Shown here piece by piece: positions 1 to 9,648 of a stretch of DNA of 64,000 nucleotides. Under the pieces are notes generated by a model that saw nothing but the letters and a program-made list of their open reading frames with translations, did not search any database and had not been told where the DNA came from. Within the stretch, counting starts at the first letter, position 1. Every line of letters starts with the position of its first letter. The stretch comes from Beijerinckiaceae bacterium (GTDB lineage Bacteria; Pseudomonadota; Alphaproteobacteria; Rhizobiales; Beijerinckiaceae), in the NCBI GenBank assembly GCA_947370975.1, contig CANBNG010000004.1, forward strand, positions 62,001 through 126,000, read 5' to 3'. Position numbers and translations under genes: made by a program.

Positions 1-3000
1 AGCTCGACGTCACCCCCGCATCGCTGTCATTGACCGCCACGTCAGTCGCCACCGCCTTGATCGTGTAGTCGCCCTCGGCCAAAGCGGCAGACGGCGTCAG
101 CGTCCAGGTTTTACCCCCCACGACCGACGTCAAAGTGGCAGTGCCGAGGTTGATCGGCGTTCCGCCGGCCTTGGTCGCGGTGAGCGTGACACTGGTCGTA
201 TCGGCGCTGGTCGTGCCGGAGAATTGCGGCTTCGTCGCGTTGGTCGCCGAGCCCGAGACGAGACCATTGGCCCCGGTGATGGCGACCAACGGCTTCACAT
301 GATCGATCGTATAGCTGTTGCCGAGCGTGCTCGCGGCGACATTGTTGGACGCATCGTCGACAATGGACGCGCCGCTCGCAAGCTTCAGCGTCAGATCGCC
401 ATTATAGGATGTGGAGATCCCGGACACCGTGACATTCCAGACCGTGCCGTTGGGCACGCCCGGGTCTGGTACAGCCGAAACCGTCACCCCCAACATGGCC
501 ATGCTATTGGCATCCAGCACCTGGAAGTTGGCCCCGTCGAGCACAGTCACCTTCTCGCTGAAGGTGAGCTTGAACACCACCGACGCGCCATTCGTATATT
601 GACCGACGGGCGTCAGCCGGTCGATCGCCTGCAGCGTCGGCGCGGTCTTGTCGATGGAATAGGTGAAATTCGAGGTTGTCGGCTTGAGTGCGAGGTCGAG
701 GACTGTGATTGACACAACATAAGTCGAGCCGTCGACAAAGGCCCCGGTGGGCAGAGCGTAGGACCAGCCATTGGCGGTGGTCTTTGTCGCTGCCTGGCCC
801 GTCGCGATGACAGTCCCATCATCCTTGGAAACAGACACCGATGCCGAGTTCGACTTGGTATAATCCGCCTGGAAGGTAATCGCGCCCGCGGACACCGACG
901 CACTGCTGCCGGATATAAAGTTGGATGAGCCGTTCACGAGCAGGATGTTCGAGGCTGCCGCCGTATCCACCAGAGTGACGTAATAGCTGCGGCTTGTGAC
1001 ATTGCCCCTTGGATCGGCTGCCGTGATGGCAAACTCATAATTGGCTTTTGCAGGCGTGACGCCCGGCTTGGCGCTCACAACCCAGCTGCTTCCGCTGGCC
1101 AGCAGCTGGAAGTCGGAATTGACCACGCCGCCAACTTTGGTAACCAGCGACAAGCTCGCGCCGGTCTCGCTGGAGACCGCGAGGGTGAAGCCAAGTTCAC
1201 TTGTGGTGGTTGGCGCCGAACTGATCTCCGACACCGGTGTCGCGTCGAGGCTCGCGGAAAGAACCGGGGGAATATGGTCGAAGGTCACGGAGCCAATCAG
1301 GCTCGGCGCGCTCAAGCCATTTCCTGCGCGATCCTTGATCGAGCTCGGGGAGACGAAGCTCAGGCTGACATCACCATTCACAGCGCTCGCATCGGCCAGC
1401 GTCACGCGCCAGATATTGCCGGAGATGTATTGAAGATCCGCGATGCCAAGCCCCGTGCTGGTCACGAAACTGGCTGTCGATATTGTATCCGCATTGATCG
1501 GCTCGCTGAACGTCAGGTCAAAATAGACGTTTGTGGCGTTGGTCGTGCCGGTCACTGAGGGAAGGATCGTCACTGTCGGCGCGGTCTGGTCGCGCACCAC
1601 GGACGCGTTTGTCGGGTCCGAGACATTGCCACCATCGTCTTTCGACGTGATGAGCAAACTGTTGGCGCCGAGGTTCAGATTGACGCCGGGCGTCCATTCC
1701 CATTGGCCCGCCGAATTGGCCGTGACATTCACGGCCGCACCACCGTTGAGCGTCAAGGACACTGTAGAATTTGCTTCCGCTTTGCCCGAGAGCAACGGCT
1801 TTGCACTGTTGACGAAGCCTGTCGCCAGTGTTGGCGCCGCGGGTTTGGTATAATCGAGCGCAAAGGCCTGCGTCGTCCCCGTCGCATCGAGGGACAACAG
1901 GAGATTGTCGGCAAGATCCTTGATGCTGGCCGACGGCGCCAACCGCAGCGAGAGCGCCTGCCCGTCCAGATATCTGTTGGTATTCGCAAGGGCGACCGTA
2001 TAGGTCCTGCCCCCGTCCGCCGACGTCACATTGGTAATCGTCGGCAGATTGCCGCTCAGCGCCTCGCCCAGCGCATTGGTGAGCACGAAGGAGCCCGCAG
2101 CCACATTCGTCACCGCCTCGCTGAAGGTGACCGTGAAACTCAAGTTTGGCTGACTGGTCGCCTCGGCAACAGATCCTGTGCGAGAAATGCTGGTCAGTGT
2201 CGGCAGGATCTGGTCCCGCGAAAAGCTTTCAGACGCTGTCACATTGACCGCATTGTCAGCACTGTCGGCAAGGCCTTGCAGCGCGATCGAGAGTGTTGCC
2301 GCGCTCACCGTCGGTGTGACGTTCACGAACCAGACATTGCTTGTGCCATTGCGGACGGGCGCACCATTCACAACGCCACCGGTCACGATGAAATTGGCTT
2401 CCGTCAGCGTGCCGAGATCTTCTCCAAGAGCGATTTTGAACTGACGATCCGTAATATTGAATCCGCCGGCAAAAGCCGCGCCGGCACTCGCGCTGGCGCC
2501 GCCTGTCCAGCGCGAGATCGTTGCGGTCGGCGGCGTCTGATCCAGGATCAGGAATGTACTCACCGTCGTGGAGACGTTGTTCGCCCCGTCTGTCGCTATG
2601 ACGGTCAAGGGATTGGCCGTAGCCCCAGCCGTGATCGCCGTGAGCGCCGTGGGTACAGTCCACGTCCAGTTGGCGCTGATCGCTGTGAAAATGTAAGCCG
2701 TGCTCTTATAGGTCACCGTGATTCTCGCTCCGGCCTCGGTCGTTCCCGAAATCGTCGGCAAAAGCGTATTGAAGTTGGTTTTGTTGAGCGTCACATTCGG
2801 CCGAATATGATCGAGGGTGTAGGAATCTACTGCCCCTGTCGGCGTCATATTCGTGACGCGGTTGCCGAAATCGCCGGCAACCGTTGTGTCATAAGCGCGA
2901 TCGTCAATCGTCGCATCGCTGCGCACGCGCAGTTTCACAACACCATTATAAGACGCAAGCCCCCCGACAGTCACCTTCCATGAGGTCGACACAGTGCCGG

Positions 3001-6000
3001 CTGTGACCTGTGCGAAGGTCAAAACCGGCGATCCAAGGACCAGGTTCCCGTTCTCGTCAACGACGTCAAAATCATTGGCGCCGACGTTCCGGACACCCTC
3101 CGAAAAAGTCACCAGAAATACAGGCGCGACCGAATTCGTCAGCTCGGCCGTCGGTGTGAGGCGGGTGATCGACGTCACCGTCGGCGCAACAGTTTCGAGG
3201 TTGAACGATGGAGATACATTGTTCGTCGAAGCTAAAGCTGCGTTTCCGGCCAAATCCTTGAAGGTGGGGGTTACAGTGATGGTGGAGGACGACACCGAGG
3301 TCACAGCCGAGCCGGGCATGAAAGTTGCCGTGGCTGTATTGCCTGACACAACCACATTGCTTACCGAGCCAAGCCCGCCCGCGACCACAAAATCCGAGGC
3401 GTCGAAGCTCGTGGGATCGATCGCCTCACTGAAAGTTACCGTGATTGTAGGTGTGTCTGTGGACTTGGAATAGGTGTCCGAAATGGCGACGCTGGTGACC
3501 TTCGGACCAAGATTATCGATCGCAACCGTCTGATTGCTCGGAACAGTCCTGTCGACCAGCAAGTTTCCTTGCGCGCCCAGACTGGCAGTGTTGAACGCCA
3601 TATCCTCGATGCTTGCTGTCGTTGCCAGCGTCAAGCCCACAGTTGCATTCAGGTTGGCAAGGTTACCGCCCGAAATATCGACATAGAACACGCTCCCATC
3701 CAGAGCGTCAGGCGTGATCGCGGTAACGGTTGCAGTCGTGGTGCCTGATACCGCAAAATCATTTGCCTGGAGGCTGGATGCTCGCACAGCTTCGCTGAAT
3801 GTAACCTTGAACCGAACGGAATCTGCGTTGGTGATCGCATTGCCGACGCGCTCGATGGACGTCACCGTGGGCCGCACACGGTCAACCACAATGTTCGCGA
3901 TTACATCATCGGTCGCGACATTGCCGTATTGATCCTTGTAGGAAGTGGCCCCACCCAGAACCTTGATGGTTTTTGGTGTGTCGGTGCCATCGGATGTGAA
4001 ATTCACGTTCCAATGCGTGGCGTCCACCTTCGTCAAATTAGACAGAGTGCCGCCCGTTGCATCGAGATCGTCTATGCTAAAATGCTCGACAGATGCGCCC
4101 GAGGCGCCATCATCGGAAGGCGCTTCATCGAAAGTAATTGTCACCGGCACAGGGGCGGTGTCTGTCATCGAAATATTGACCACACCCTGAATCGTAGGCT
4201 GCGGCGCACGTGAGTCGAGAACTGCGGCCTGTGTTGACTCAACGAATGTCGACTTGATCATGTAATTGCCGGCATTGGTCGCGCCCACATCGGTCGCTGT
4301 CGGCTGAGCATAATTATAGGCAAGCCAGATACTGCCCGATGACCCTGCCCCGATTGTCGCATTGACGGTGTAGCTGTATTTGCCGCCACCGATCGCAACG
4401 CCACTGGAAACGCTGTCAACTTGTGCGAGTGAGAAGGAGCTGCCCACGTTCGTTTTGAGACTGAAGCTCGATACACCCAAATTGCTGACCTGCTCGCTGG
4501 TCACAACCGTAAAGCTGAGCGAGGTATCCTTCAGGCCATTGGGACTGCGCGTGATGCTTTCGATGCTGGGCCCGTCCATCATCGTGATGAAGCCGCTGCG
4601 CAACGTGCCGTCGCCGCCATTGACCGACACACCCCTGAAGGTTATGCGTCCCTGGCTATCGATCAGATTTTCCACACTGGTCGGTGTGACGAAGCTCCAG
4701 GAATCGCTCTCGGTCTGCCGCCACGCAAGCTTGAGATTCGACCGTCCCGCAAATGTATTTTTAATATCGGTAAGCGTTTGGCCGGTTGAAGCTGCCAGCG
4801 ACGCGACGTCGAAGGAGACATCGACCTTGTTGTTGGGATTGGTCGAACTCCCGCCTTCAACATCGATGGCCCATTGACGACCAAACCGCGTCACTTGCGG
4901 GTTGTCCCCGGTATTTTCTGACTGCGAGAACGTACCGCCGCCGGAGTTAGCGCCGAACATGATGCTGGCGCCATCCAAAAGGAAGCCCCGGTCAGTCAGA
5001 ATGAGACCACCATTCTGGGAGTCGGTCACACTGCTTGCAGCAACGGCGGAGCCAGTCACTGTTTGGGCGGCAAGCTTGATGATGCCGCCAATATCATTGG
5101 AATAAGTATATTGAAGCGCAAGCTTCGCGGTATCTGTGGCGCCGGCTGTCGCATTCACAACGAATTTGTCATTGGTTGGAGAAAGCGCGGTCGTCCCGAA
5201 CCGGTTCGACATCATGTTTTGCAGCAACGTGACCTGGGCGCTAGTCAACTCGGTCTTATAGAAGACCAGCAGTCCGAGATCGCCCGTAAAGCCGGCATTC
5301 GTGGTCGATGCCGCACCCGAGCCAAAGGTTAAAATGACATCAGCCGCTATCGCAGCCGCATTTGCTGTCGGGATTGCGGATGCGACCAAAGGCGTGCCAT
5401 CGGCAGAAAACAAAACCTTTGTTCCGCCCAACTGCGTCATCACATTGTTGATATAGGGCTGCGTGTAGGGCGACGGAGTAGTATAATTGCCGAGAAAACC
5501 ACCGACGAGCCCGTTCCAGTAGACAGACGCATAATTGGTATAAATACCCAAGTTCGCATTCTGCAGATAAGGCCCATATCGGCCGGAAGTGCTGGCGATT
5601 GGCTGCAGGCTGAACGCATTCGATATTGTCGTGGATGTAAAATTCTGCGTCGCGTTGCCGGAATAGACAATGCCGACATTGCTCGCTGGCAGCGCCAGTT
5701 TCAAAAGGCTCATACTATTAAACGTAAGCGTCCGCGCGCCAGAAGGGGCAACCCCGGTCAAGGGACTGGTGGCCGGGGAGACGGTATTGGCGTCCTTCCC
5801 GGACCCGCTCAAATCCACCCATTTGGTAACGAGGGTTCCATTTAAAACAACACCGGACCCAATGCTGGCATCATACCAGGCTGAGAGATTCGAGAGCCCG
5901 AATCCGCCCGGGCTCCAGGCACCGGTCACGAAGGCGGTTACAGTCTTCGATGTGCTCCAGCTGTTTGCTGAATCCTTTACGCGTGCCGTGATCACATGCG

Positions 6001-8227
6001 AGCCAAGCCCGAGACCAGGAATGGTGAAGGACCAGGACAGGTCCGCGCCGACGATGGCGGTCGCTGTTTGCACATCTGGACTGTTATCGACCGTATATTC
6101 GATCGAAATGGTTGAGCCAGCGGCCTCCCTTGTTGTGCTGACAAGGCTGATCGTATCGACAAGCTGATTGACGAGGGTGATAGTGCTCTGGACCGAACCA
6201 AGATTGTCCTTGAAGCCGAAGGCTGCAGGCGTGCTGTCGAGGAAGAGTGATATTTGAGTTGTGACGGAATGCGAGACGCCTGCAACACCCACGATCGAAA
6301 GCTGATGCAAGCCCTCCTGAGCAGTCCCGCCGGCCACAAGATTCAACGTATAATCGAGCGCGCCGCTCGTACCAGTGATGGTCCCGACAGTGGTGGTGAC
6401 CTTCACCCCGCTAAGGTTGGTATAAGTGTCCGTGATCGTATAGATCGAGGCAGCATCCAAGCCTGTTAGCCGAAGCGTCGGCGTGCTGTCTTTCGTGCTC
6501 AGCTGCGTCACGCCGTCCTGGCTCGGGTTTGTCACAAGATCGGTCGAGCCATCCTGCACAAAGCCGGTAATGGTCGCCTTTGGCGTGAGAACGAATTTAA
6601 CCTGAATAGACAGATAATCAGTCGAGCGGTTGCCCGCTGCGTCCACTATATAGATTCGATAGTAATAAGAAGATCCGTTGTCTGCCTCACCCACGACTGG
6701 ATTATTTGAGTTATTATTCAAATACAGCCGCATATACCGGACGGGGTCTGTATCCGTCCCGAGAACGGCAATGCGCCGCAAGGAAGCCGTATAGGTGCCC
6801 GCAGCAGAGGTGCTTTCATCAACGGCAATGCGCGCGCCGACGCCGTATCGCGTCGCCCAGTCGGTCGGCAGGGTAAAGAAGAGCCGCCCCCCGGTGTCAC
6901 TTGATAAAAGAATAGAACCATTGGTGAGGCTTGGAGTCGTCACCCCGCCGCCATTGCCGTCATCGTAAGAAAAAGACGCGAATGGCGCGAATGGCGCGAG
7001 CACGGGCGCGATCGTATCGACATTGACAACGACCACACTCGTGTCGGCTGGCCCGGTGACTTCCGCGCCGCCGCTCAATTGTTGAAAGAACGTGAGTGTA
7101 TGGCTAGCGTTGGCACTCAATTGCCCGCCGACCAACAGATCGGTGCGCTCGACATCAAGTGCGGCAAACACGCCGATCTTCACCTGAAAACTCAAATCAG
7201 ACTTAATAACGGACGACGCCACAAGAACTTTTGCGCCAGCGATGGTTTCGTAGACCCTGACAACGCCGGGGCCACCGGCAACGCCCGTAAAAATCGGCGC
7301 GGAATCAGTCGTGTAATTGCGATTGGTAACAGTTGCGCCGCGCGAAAGAGCCGGATAGCTGAGCCCATCGGCCTGAGAAACAACCGTCCAAGCCGTCGGC
7401 GTCGCATCAGTGGGCAACAACAATTTGTAATCGGCTGGTGCGATAACGGCTGCTTCAATCGAACCGGTCGTCCGGTCGAGCGTCCAATCAGCTCCAGACG
7501 CTGCCCCACCTACCAGGTCTGTAGACCCGGCCACATCGGCGCCGGTCTTTTCCGCGAGCGAGGCAATCAGCGCAGCGCCATCTGCGCCGGCGGCGACGTC
7601 GCAGCCATAGAGCAGGATGTCGGCTTCCGCCGTGAGATGGGATTGCCAGCCATGGACGAGAGCGGTCTCGCTTTCGAGACTCGCAAGATCGAGCACCATA
7701 TTGCCGAGACGCTGCTGGCCCTCCGACCCGTGCCCGATGATATGAACTGCCGAAACCTCGGCCTTCTGTTCCCCCAGCACGCGGCTGATGACGGCAAGAC
7801 CATCCTCATCCGCCCCGATCGTCACATAGATGCGGTTATCGCCGCCAGCGGTCTTGAAGGCCTCGGGATCGGACACGCGGGAATCGATGAAAACGATTTC
7901 GACGGGCGCGACCCCCGACGAAGACGGGACCGTGTCGGCCGCGGGCTGCTCGGTAACCCGCTCCGCTTCCACGGGCTGCACCGCCGCCGCGAGCCTGGCT
8001 GCATCCGCCGCCATGTCTGCGGCTGAATCATGCCCCGCCGTGTCGCTGGACGCATCCGAGGTTGCGGCCTCCTTCACCGCCGCCGCCGTCGCTGCCGCCG
8101 CCCCATCGAAGACCATGCGAGGCTCGAGCGCGATGAGGTCTGAAGCCAGCGGCCGCGCTCGCAGACCGAGCGCGGCATCGGCAGCGGCTTCGTGATCAAC
8201 AGCGTCGCGACGATCGAAAGGAAGCAT
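1..8227 (-). CDS. Giant DUF4347 / Ig-like repeat surface protein, C-terminus cut by the window edge
   Basis: The frame is open from an ATG at 8227 to the left edge, about 2742 residues, with no stop. Residues 34-37 read LEPR in an N-terminal segment (ALEPRMVFDGA) like the LEPR-XLL motif of very large exoproteins. Residues about 108-268 are a DUF4347 domain with VHIIGHG (His166) and LLYGCDVAAG (Cys209). The rest is mostly repeated bacterial Ig-like units with recurring phrases such as VTFSEAV, DxxAPT and ATDxAGN. A LamG/concanavalin-like segment starts near Trp784 (LSAWYDAS). A paralogue lies at 13009-21666 and aligns without gaps over the first 40 residues, which supports this start. Role inferred: secreted or cell-surface adhesin. 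No RTX repeats are seen in the part present, the secretion route is unknown, and there is no obvious Sec signal peptide. Confidence 0.85.
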   Translation of the reverse strand, partial: MLPFDRRDAVDHEAAADAALGLRARPLASDLIALEPRMVFDGAAAATAAAVKEAATSDASSDTAGHDSAADMAADAARLAAAVQPVEAERVTEQPAADTVPSSSGVAPVEIVFIDSRVSDPEAFKTAGGDNRIYVTIGADEDGLAVISRVLGEQKAEVSAVHIIGHGSEGQQRLGNMVLDLASLESETALVHGWQSHLTAEADILLYGCDVAAGADGAALIASLAEKTGADVAGSTDLVGGAASGADWTLDRTTGSIEAAVIAPADYKLLLPTDATPTAWTVVSQADGLSYPALSRGATVTNRNYTTDSAPIFTGVAGGPGVVRVYETIAGAKVLVASSVIKSDLSFQVKIGVFAALDVERTDLLVGGQLSANASHTLTFFQQLSGGAEVTGPADTSVVVVNVDTIAPVLAPFAPFASFSYDDGNGGGVTTPSLTNGSILLSSDTGGRLFFTLPTDWATRYGVGARIAVDESTSAAGTYTASLRRIAVLGTDTDPVRYMRLYLNNNSNNPVVGEADNGSSYYYRIYIVDAAGNRSTDYLSIQVKFVLTPKATITGFVQDGSTDLVTNPSQDGVTQLSTKDSTPTLRLTGLDAASIYTITDTYTNLSGVKVTTTVGTITGTSGALDYTLNLVAGGTAQEGLHQLSIVGVAGVSHSVTTQISLFLDSTPAAFGFKDNLGSVQSTITLVNQLVDTISLVSTTREAAGSTISIEYTVDNSPDVQTATAIVGADLSWSFTIPGLGLGSHVITARVKDSANSWSTSKTVTAFVTGAWSPGGFGLSNLSAWYDASIGSGVVLNGTLVTKWVDLSGSGKDANTVSPATSPLTGVAPSGARTLTFNSMSLLKLALPASNVGIVYSGNATQNFTSTTISNAFSLQPIASTSGRYGPYLQNANLGIYTNYASVYWNGLVGGFLGNYTTPSPYTQPYINNVMTQLGGTKVLFSADGTPLVASAIPTANAAAIAADVILTFGSGAASTTNAGFTGDLGLLVFYKTELTSAQVTLLQNMMSNRFGTTALSPTNDKFVVNATAGATDTAKLALQYTYSNDIGGIIKLAAQTVTGSAVAASSVTDSQNGGLILTDRGFLLDGASIMFGANSGGGTFSQSENTGDNPQVTRFGRQWAIDVEGGSSTNPNNKVDVSFDVASLAASTGQTLTDIKNTFAGRSNLKLAWRQTESDSWSFVTPTSVENLIDSQGRITFRGVSVNGGDGTLRSGFITMMDGPSIESITRSPNGLKDTSLSFTVVTSEQVSNLGVSSFSLKTNVGSSFSLAQVDSVSSGVAIGGGKYSYTVNATIGAGSSGSIWLAYNYAQPTATDVGATNAGNYMIKSTFVESTQAAVLDSRAPQPTIQGVVNISMTDTAPVPVTITFDEAPSDDGASGASVEHFSIDDLDATGGTLSNLTKVDATHWNVNFTSDGTDTPKTIKVLGGATSYKDQYGNVATDDVIANIVVDRVRPTVTSIERVGNAITNADSVRFKVTFSEAVRASSLQANDFAVSGTTTATVTAITPDALDGSVFYVDISGGNLANLNATVGLTLATTASIEDMAFNTASLGAQGNLLVDRTVPSNQTVAIDNLGPKVTSVAISDTYSKSTDTPTITVTFSEAIDPTSFDASDFVVAGGLGSVSNVVVSGNTATATFMPGSAVTSVSSSTITVTPTFKDLAGNAALASTNNVSPSFNLETVAPTVTSITRLTPTAELTNSVAPVFLVTFSEGVRNVGANDFDVVDENGNLVLGSPVLTFAQVTAGTVSTSWKVTVGGLASYNGVVKLRVRSDATIDDRAYDTTVAGDFGNRVTNMTPTGAVDSYTLDHIRPNVTLNKTNFNTLLPTISGTTEAGARITVTYKSTAYIFTAISANWTWTVPTALTAITAGATANPLTVIATDGANNVSTTVSTFLILDQTPPTATISRWTGGASASAGAAFAGGFNITDRQFKIALGEDLGTLTEANFIVTGGVVNGAPVRNGTSNVWFVNVTPTVSAATLSIALQGLADSADNAVNVTASESFSRDQILPTLTSISRTGSVAEATSQPNLSFTVTFSEAVTNVAAGSFVLTNALGEALSGNLPTITNVTSADGGRTYTVALANTNRYLDGQALSLRLAPSASIKDLADNLLLSLDATGTTQAFALDYTKPAAPTLATGFVNSAKPLLSGKAEANSTVSLTLNGGAAVNVTANSAGQWEWTPGVNLNLGANSLLITSKDDGGNVSDPTNASVVRDQTAPTVTILPSVTGTTNATNVYFDLTFSEPINADTISTASFVTSTGLGIADLQYISGNIWRVTLADASAVNGDVSLSFVSPSSIKDRAGNGLSAPSLIGSVTFDHIPPVLSASLDATPVSEISSAPTTTSELGFTLAVSSETGASLSLVTKVGGVVNSDFQLLASGSSWVVSAKPGVTPAKANYEFAITAADPRGNVTSRSYYVTLVDTAAASNILLVNGSSNFISGSSASVSAGAITFQADYTKSNSASVSVSKDDGTVIATGQAATKTTANGWSYALPTGAFVDGSTYVVSITVLDLALKPTTSNFTYSIDKTAPTLQAIDRLTPVGQYTNGASVVFKLTFSEKVTVLDGANFQVLDANSMAMLGVTVSAVPDPGVPNGTVWNVTVSGISTSYNGDLTLKLASGASIVDDASNNVAASTLGNSYTIDHVKPLVAITGANGLVSGSATNATKPQFSGTTSADTTSVTLTATKAGGTPINLGTATLTSVVGGKTWTLTPSAALAEGDYTIKAVATDVAVNDSDAGVTSS

Positions 8228-8633
8228 GGGGATAGCTCAAATCGTGGTAAACAAAAAGGAACCGCGCGGAAATACACTACGCAGACAGCCTAAAGGTCAC
8301 CACAAAGTCTTTAAAAGTCTACCAACTAAAGGTTGTGTCGCTTATTAAGGTTATCCAGACTGGTTGCATTCGTAGGAATGCTATCACTTTAGCGAAAATA
8401 TAAATTTCAAACAGATCGGTCAGGAGCTTGCGCCACGCAGCGCCAAGGATGCCCGGGGACGCAGTTCTGAACGCCAACCGACGCCAGCGCGGGCAGGACT
8501 TGCGGAACAAACCAAAAACGCCTAGGTTTGTTCACGCTTTGTTTAGGCGATTCCGCTAGAAACGAAGCACCTCGATCCGGGCGCGCATGGCGCGAGTCGG
8601 GCGGGGTTTGCGAGCGATCCAGGGATCCGACCC
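8228..8633. promoter_or_regulatory. Divergent intergenic region between the giant protein gene and lexA
   Basis: These 406 bases hold no convincing gene. The half nearer the giant gene is AT-richer than its surroundings and contains an inverted repeat at 8366-8381 (GCATTC, 4-base gap, GAATGC). The lexA half contains two SOS-box-like sites, listed separately. Promoters for both divergent genes must lie here, but I could not choose -35/-10 pairs with confidence. Confidence 0.5.
8505..8544 (+). promoter_or_regulatory. Two LexA-box-like sites upstream of lexA
   Basis: The alphaproteobacterial SOS box is GTTC-N7-GTTC. At 8530-8544 the plus strand reads GTTCACGCTTTGTTT, one mismatch in the second half. 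At 8505-8519 the minus strand reads GTTTTTGGTTTGTTC, one mismatch in the first half. The two sites also form a perfect 9-base inverted repeat (8505-8513 against 8525-8533). They lie about 90-130 bases before the lexA start, as expected for autoregulation. They could also affect the divergent giant gene. Assigned from motif only. Confidence 0.6.
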
Positions 8634-9335
8634 ATGCTGACGAAAAAGCAGAGCGAACTTCTCCGCTTCATCAACGAGCGGCTGAAAGAAACTGGCGTTC
8701 CGCCGTCCTTCGATGAAATGAAGGATGCACTCGACCTGCGCTCGAAGTCGGGTATTCACCGTCTCATCATGGCTCTGGAAGAGCGCGGCTTCATTCGCCG
8801 TCTGCCCAACCGCGCCCGCGCGCTCGAGGTTCTGCGGCTGCCGGAATCGACGGCGCCTTCGCCGCGCGCCCACAAGTTTCAGCCCTCCGTCATCGAGGGC
8901 GATCTCGGCCGCGTCCGCTCCATCCCCGCGCCCATGCATGACGAGGACATGCACAGCGCGATGATCCCCGTGATGGGGCGCATCGCAGCCGGCACACCGA
9001 TCTCGGCCATTCAGCAGCGCAGCCACACCATTCCCATGCCGCCCGAGTTTCTGGGCACGGGCGAACATTTCGCGCTGGAAGTCCGCGGCGATTCGATGAT
9101 CGAGGCGGGTATTCTCGACGCCGATACAGTGATCATCCGCAAACAGGAAACCGCCGAGACCGGCGATATTGTGGTGGCTCTGATCGACGATGAGGAAGCA
9201 ACCTTGAAGCGCCTGCGCAAGCGCGGCGCATCCGTCGCGCTGGAGGCCGCCAATCCGGCGTATGAAACACGCATCTTCGGGCCCGACCGCGTGCGCATTC
9301 AGGGCAAGCTTGTGAGCCTGATCCGGAAATATTGA
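8634..9335 (+). CDS. lexA: LexA, SOS-response transcriptional repressor
   Basis: The 233-residue protein represses SOS genes and cleaves itself when RecA is activated on single-stranded DNA. The N-terminal winged helix-turn-helix (residues 1-65) starts MLTKKQSELLRFI, as in other LexA proteins. The self-cleavage bond is Ala119-Gly120 in GRIAAGTPI, and the catalytic dyad is Ser154 (RGDSMIEAG) and Lys192 (EATLKRL), so it should be cleavable. Length is usual for alphaproteobacteria. The gene stands alone on the plus strand with SOS-box-like sites upstream. In related genomes I expect comEC next to it; here 12.5 kb of large-protein genes intervene. Confidence 0.96.
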   Translation: MLTKKQSELLRFINERLKETGVPPSFDEMKDALDLRSKSGIHRLIMALEERGFIRRLPNRARALEVLRLPESTAPSPRAHKFQPSVIEGDLGRVRSIPAPMHDEDMHSAMIPVMGRIAAGTPISAIQQRSHTIPMPPEFLGTGEHFALEVRGDSMIEAGILDADTVIIRKQETAETGDIVVALIDDEEATLKRLRKRGASVALEAANPAYETRIFGPDRVRIQGKLVSLIRKY

Positions 9336-9648
9336 TCCGCAGCTCACGTTATAAAGCCCGCGCACCGCGACCCTGCGCGGGGCGCTCGTTGCGCCCTGCC
9401 CGCCCGTTCGTACGAAATTTATTTCGAATTCCGTAGACAACCTTTGCAAGCGTTTCTTAGCTTTTTAAACAAGGCTTTCGTTCCCCACGAGAGTATATTT
9501 AAAGATCAAATAAAAACTTAGAGTTGCACGCGCATCCCATTTTCCAATCCCGTTATACATAAGGCCACTTGCCAAGTCGGTCCGACCAGAGAAACTTGCG
9601 CCAATTACGATTTTTTCAAAAAAAATAATTTTTCAGGGATGTGACGCC
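9336..9648 (+). promoter_or_regulatory. Intergenic leader between lexA and the RTX protein gene
   Basis: These 313 bases contain no supported gene. A GC-rich hairpin at 9357-9381 (CCCGCGCA pairing with TGCGCGGG) follows lexA but lacks a U-run, so it is only a weak terminator candidate. TTCGTACGAA at 9407-9416 is a perfect 10-base palindrome. From 9417 on the sequence is strikingly AT-rich for this chromosome, ending in A and T runs at about 9611-9632. AGGGA at 9635-9639 lies 9 bases before the start codon and serves as ribosome binding site. The downstream promoter is probably in the AT-rich part. Confidence 0.45.

Noticed and set aside
1703..2983. A 426-codon open frame on the plus strand
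   Set aside because: It lies opposite the Ig-like repeats of the giant protein and is Arg/His-rich without any domain, typical of a shadow frame.
9407..9416. TTCGTACGAA palindrome as a further SOS box for the RTX gene
   Set aside because: It lacks the GTTC-N7-GTTC spacing of alphaproteobacterial LexA boxes.
8556..9449. A 297-codon frame opposite lexA
   Set aside because: LexA is unmistakable on the plus strand, and the antisense product has low complexity and no motif.
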